DNA from: Apostichopus californicus
Taxonomy: Eukaryota; Echinodermata; Holothuroidea; Aspidochirotida; Stichopodidae
DNA: 20,735 nt
Direction: 5' to 3'
Assembly: GCA_020650975.1 (NCBI GenBank)
Contig: JAIPMN010018690.1
Location: forward strand, 1-20,735
In this document: positions 18,742 to 20,735 of the stretch, in pieces
Numbering within the stretch: position 1 is the first letter of the stretch
How the letters are laid out: each line of letters opens with the position of its first letter
The notes under the pieces: generated by a model
Databases searched by the model: none
Seen by the model: only the letters and a program-made list of their open reading frames with translations
What the model was told of the DNA's origin: nothing
Position numbers and translations under genes: made by a program

Positions 18742-19587
18742 CTTCCACATATGGATTATAGTTCACATCTTTACAGTCAAGTCACAATTCTCTTCCAAAT
18801 GTTAGCTGTTAGTGACTTCAAATTGGTGCTGTCTTGCTTATGTCTTCATAGCAGTCTTTGCTGTGAAGTTAAGCTTAAATTTTGTCATGTTCTGATTGCA
18901 AATAAAGAACAATTATTTGCAACTAGGAATCTCATTAACATACTTGATCAATCCTACTTCATTTTGTAACTGTAGCATATGTTTGTATCCTTTTCTGAAG
19001 CAATATCATAAACTCCTAATTTAACCCAATACTTGTATCTTGTGTTTTGTTTTGTTTATTGTTCTTTGAGGGGTTCCTTCGGTCGGGGGGGGGGGGGGTT
19101 CTATCAAAGGTATTGTTAATAATAGAGAATAAAAGTAATAAAAATGCTTTACTCAAAATAAAAAGAAAAGAAAAGTAGTCAATTTATTTAGATACTATCT
19201 TAAACCAAATATATGTATATATTTCCAGTTAGAAATCTGTAATCGCAAGAACTTGGAACTATGTTCTAAATAATGACACTTAGCTCAATTTAACTGAAAC
19301 ATCACCAAAGCTGAATACTTTTAAAGACTTGTCCAGCTTGCAACCCTCCCATTCTCTCACCATCACCAAGTCCTCATGATGTCCAAAGCTTTCATCCTAG
19401 TTGATTCAAAGATAAAACTGGAATAATTCAAAATTAACTTAGCACTGGTAGTTAATATTTCAAGGCAATCATCACTCATGATACAGCATATAAATAGTCA
19501 GGTCAAGGCTCAAGATGATGATGTCTTGCCCCATTTTGCTTTCTCTGTTTCCTGGTAGCACTCTGCATGATTGACTGTGATGTAACA
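18742..19587. other. AT-rich intergenic DNA with a 14-base G run
   Basis: A G14 run lies at 19085-19098. AATAAA words occur (18901-18906 and near 19128) with no gene to attach them to. An A-rich stretch with repeated AAAAG words lies near 19155-19177. No coding signal was recognised on either strand. Confidence 0.5.
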
Positions 19588-19786
19588 TTTCAATACACAT
19601 GACATTGTTGTATACAGATAATGTACAAAGTACAAAAATGTACAGACAATGTACAAAGTTTATACCACTAGCTCATAACCCTTAGTCCATTAACATAATT
19701 TCATACACATCACATCGTAGTATACAGACTACTACAAGTTTATACCACTAGCTTATAACCCTTAGCCCTTCAAAAATTAACATAAT
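19588..19786. repeat. diverged tandem duplication, two copies of about 90-110 bp
   Basis: Copy 1 (about 19588-19698) and copy 2 (about 19699-19786) share tttca(a)tacacat, g(t)agtatacaga, tttataccactagct, ataacccttag and attaacataat in the same order. Copy 1 has an internal repeat of aatgtacaaag. No function is apparent. Confidence 0.75.
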
Positions 19787-20206
19787 GGTATCAGTAGTTG
19801 AAGAAAATACACAATCTCGCATAGGATGTACTGCCATACAAGCAATGCATATAGAATGTTTTATAAAACAATAAAAATACAAAATTAATGAAAGTGAAGC
19901 AACCAATTTAAAATAAATGTAGGACTGGAAAGGCAAAATGTAAATACAGTTTGATTTATATCAAGCAAAACAAAATGGAAGATGTAAAGACCCCCAATTT
20001 CAAAAGAAACACATGTATTTCTGAGGAAAATTGGCCCATAATCAAGGTATCTGAAATGTATGAATTTCAACAACTAAATGATCATTCAGTTTTCAGGGTT
20101 GAATGCATGGCAATACACTTGTCAAGCTCTAATAGCTCTTATTTCTAGGTCCCTCTTAATAAAAAGATACCTTTTACTGTCCTTCATTCGAATCTTATTT
20201 CACACA
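19787..20206. other. intergenic DNA, nothing recognised
   Basis: AT-rich, with short overlapping open frames on both strands and no recognisable domain. It leads directly into the terminal satellite. Confidence 0.5.
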
Positions 20207-20735
20207 CCCATTGTTAGACCCAATATGAAGATTCCTTTAACAATTGAGAGTGCCTCGAGAGTACACATCAAGAGTACAACAGATAATGTGGTGGACCCAT
20301 TGTTAAACCCAATATGAAGATTCCTTTAACAATTGAGAGTGCCTTACACATCAAGGGTACAACAGATAATGTGGTGGACCCATTGTTAAACCCAATATGA
20401 AGATTCCTTTAACAATTGAGAGTGCCTGGAAAGTACACATCAAGAGTACAACAGATAATGTGGTGGACCCATTGTTAGACCCAATATGAAGATTCCTTTA
20501 ACAATTGAGAGTGCCTTACACATAAAGGGTACAACAGATAATGTGGTGGACCCATTAATAAACCCAATATGAAGATTCCTTTAACAATTGAGAGTGCCTG
20601 GAAAGTACACATCAAGAGTACAACAGATGTGGTGGACCCATTGTTAGACCCAATATGAAGATTCCTTTAACAATTGAGAGTACCTGGAAAGTACACATCA
20701 AGAGTACAACAGATAATGTGGTGGACCCATTGTTA
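20207..20735 (+). repeat. 83/89-bp satellite array, runs off the window end
   Basis: The word cccatt begins units at 20207, 20296, 20379, 20468, 20551, 20637 and 20726, giving unit lengths 89, 83, 89, 83, 86 and 89, then a truncated seventh. Long units carry a six-base segment before the tacacatcaagagt part that short units lack, and short units read aagggt in place of aagagt. The alternation indicates a dimeric higher-order unit of about 172 bp. The array continues beyond the window. Confidence 0.95.

Overview
The window is eukaryotic, from an invertebrate animal. Coding sequence is broken into short exons by GT-AG introns, intergenic DNA is AT-rich, and simple repeats, minisatellites and satellite DNA are frequent. 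The palindrome TAGGCCTA is over-represented near the 5' end, and CpG is dense upstream but almost absent from much of the gene body. Together these suggest a marine deuterostome, most likely an echinoderm. That placement rests on sequence style and is inference. No prokaryotic operon, CRISPR array, rRNA or tRNA was seen.

The one gene identified with confidence is integrin-linked kinase (ILK) on the + strand. Eleven coding exons between 4200 and 14193 join without a frame break into a 448-residue protein; human ILK has 452. The order is N-terminal ankyrin repeats (about residues 1-165), a linker, and a C-terminal pseudokinase domain (about 190-446). ILK binds PINCH through its ankyrin repeats and parvin through its pseudokinase C-lobe, forming the IPP complex at integrin adhesions. 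The first coding exon is preceded by a strong 3' splice site, so at least one untranslated exon lies upstream.

Layout: 1-380, GC-rich imperfect repeats; 381-1380, nothing recognised; 1381-2500, a CpG-rich stretch that may include the promoter and also carries an inverted-repeat element with a long foldback; 2500-4189, probable 5'-UTR intron with a hAT-like terminus; 4190-14193, ILK exons and introns; 14194 to about 14.85 or 16.5 kb, 3' UTR with two AATAAA candidates; the rest intergenic, with an 81-bp minisatellite (18258-18741), a diverged duplication (19588-19786) and an 83/89-bp satellite that runs off the window end (20207-20735).

No wholly new multigene system was found. The most checkable oddities are a 113-bp tandem duplication in intron 4 that creates a decoy 3' splice site followed by an in-frame stop, a pair of in-frame acceptors 24 nt apart before coding exon 3, a 40-nt-arm foldback at 2326-2410, the ortholog's particular set of degraded kinase residues, and the alternating 89/83-bp satellite. 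Comparisons with human ILK are from recall, not from an alignment program.
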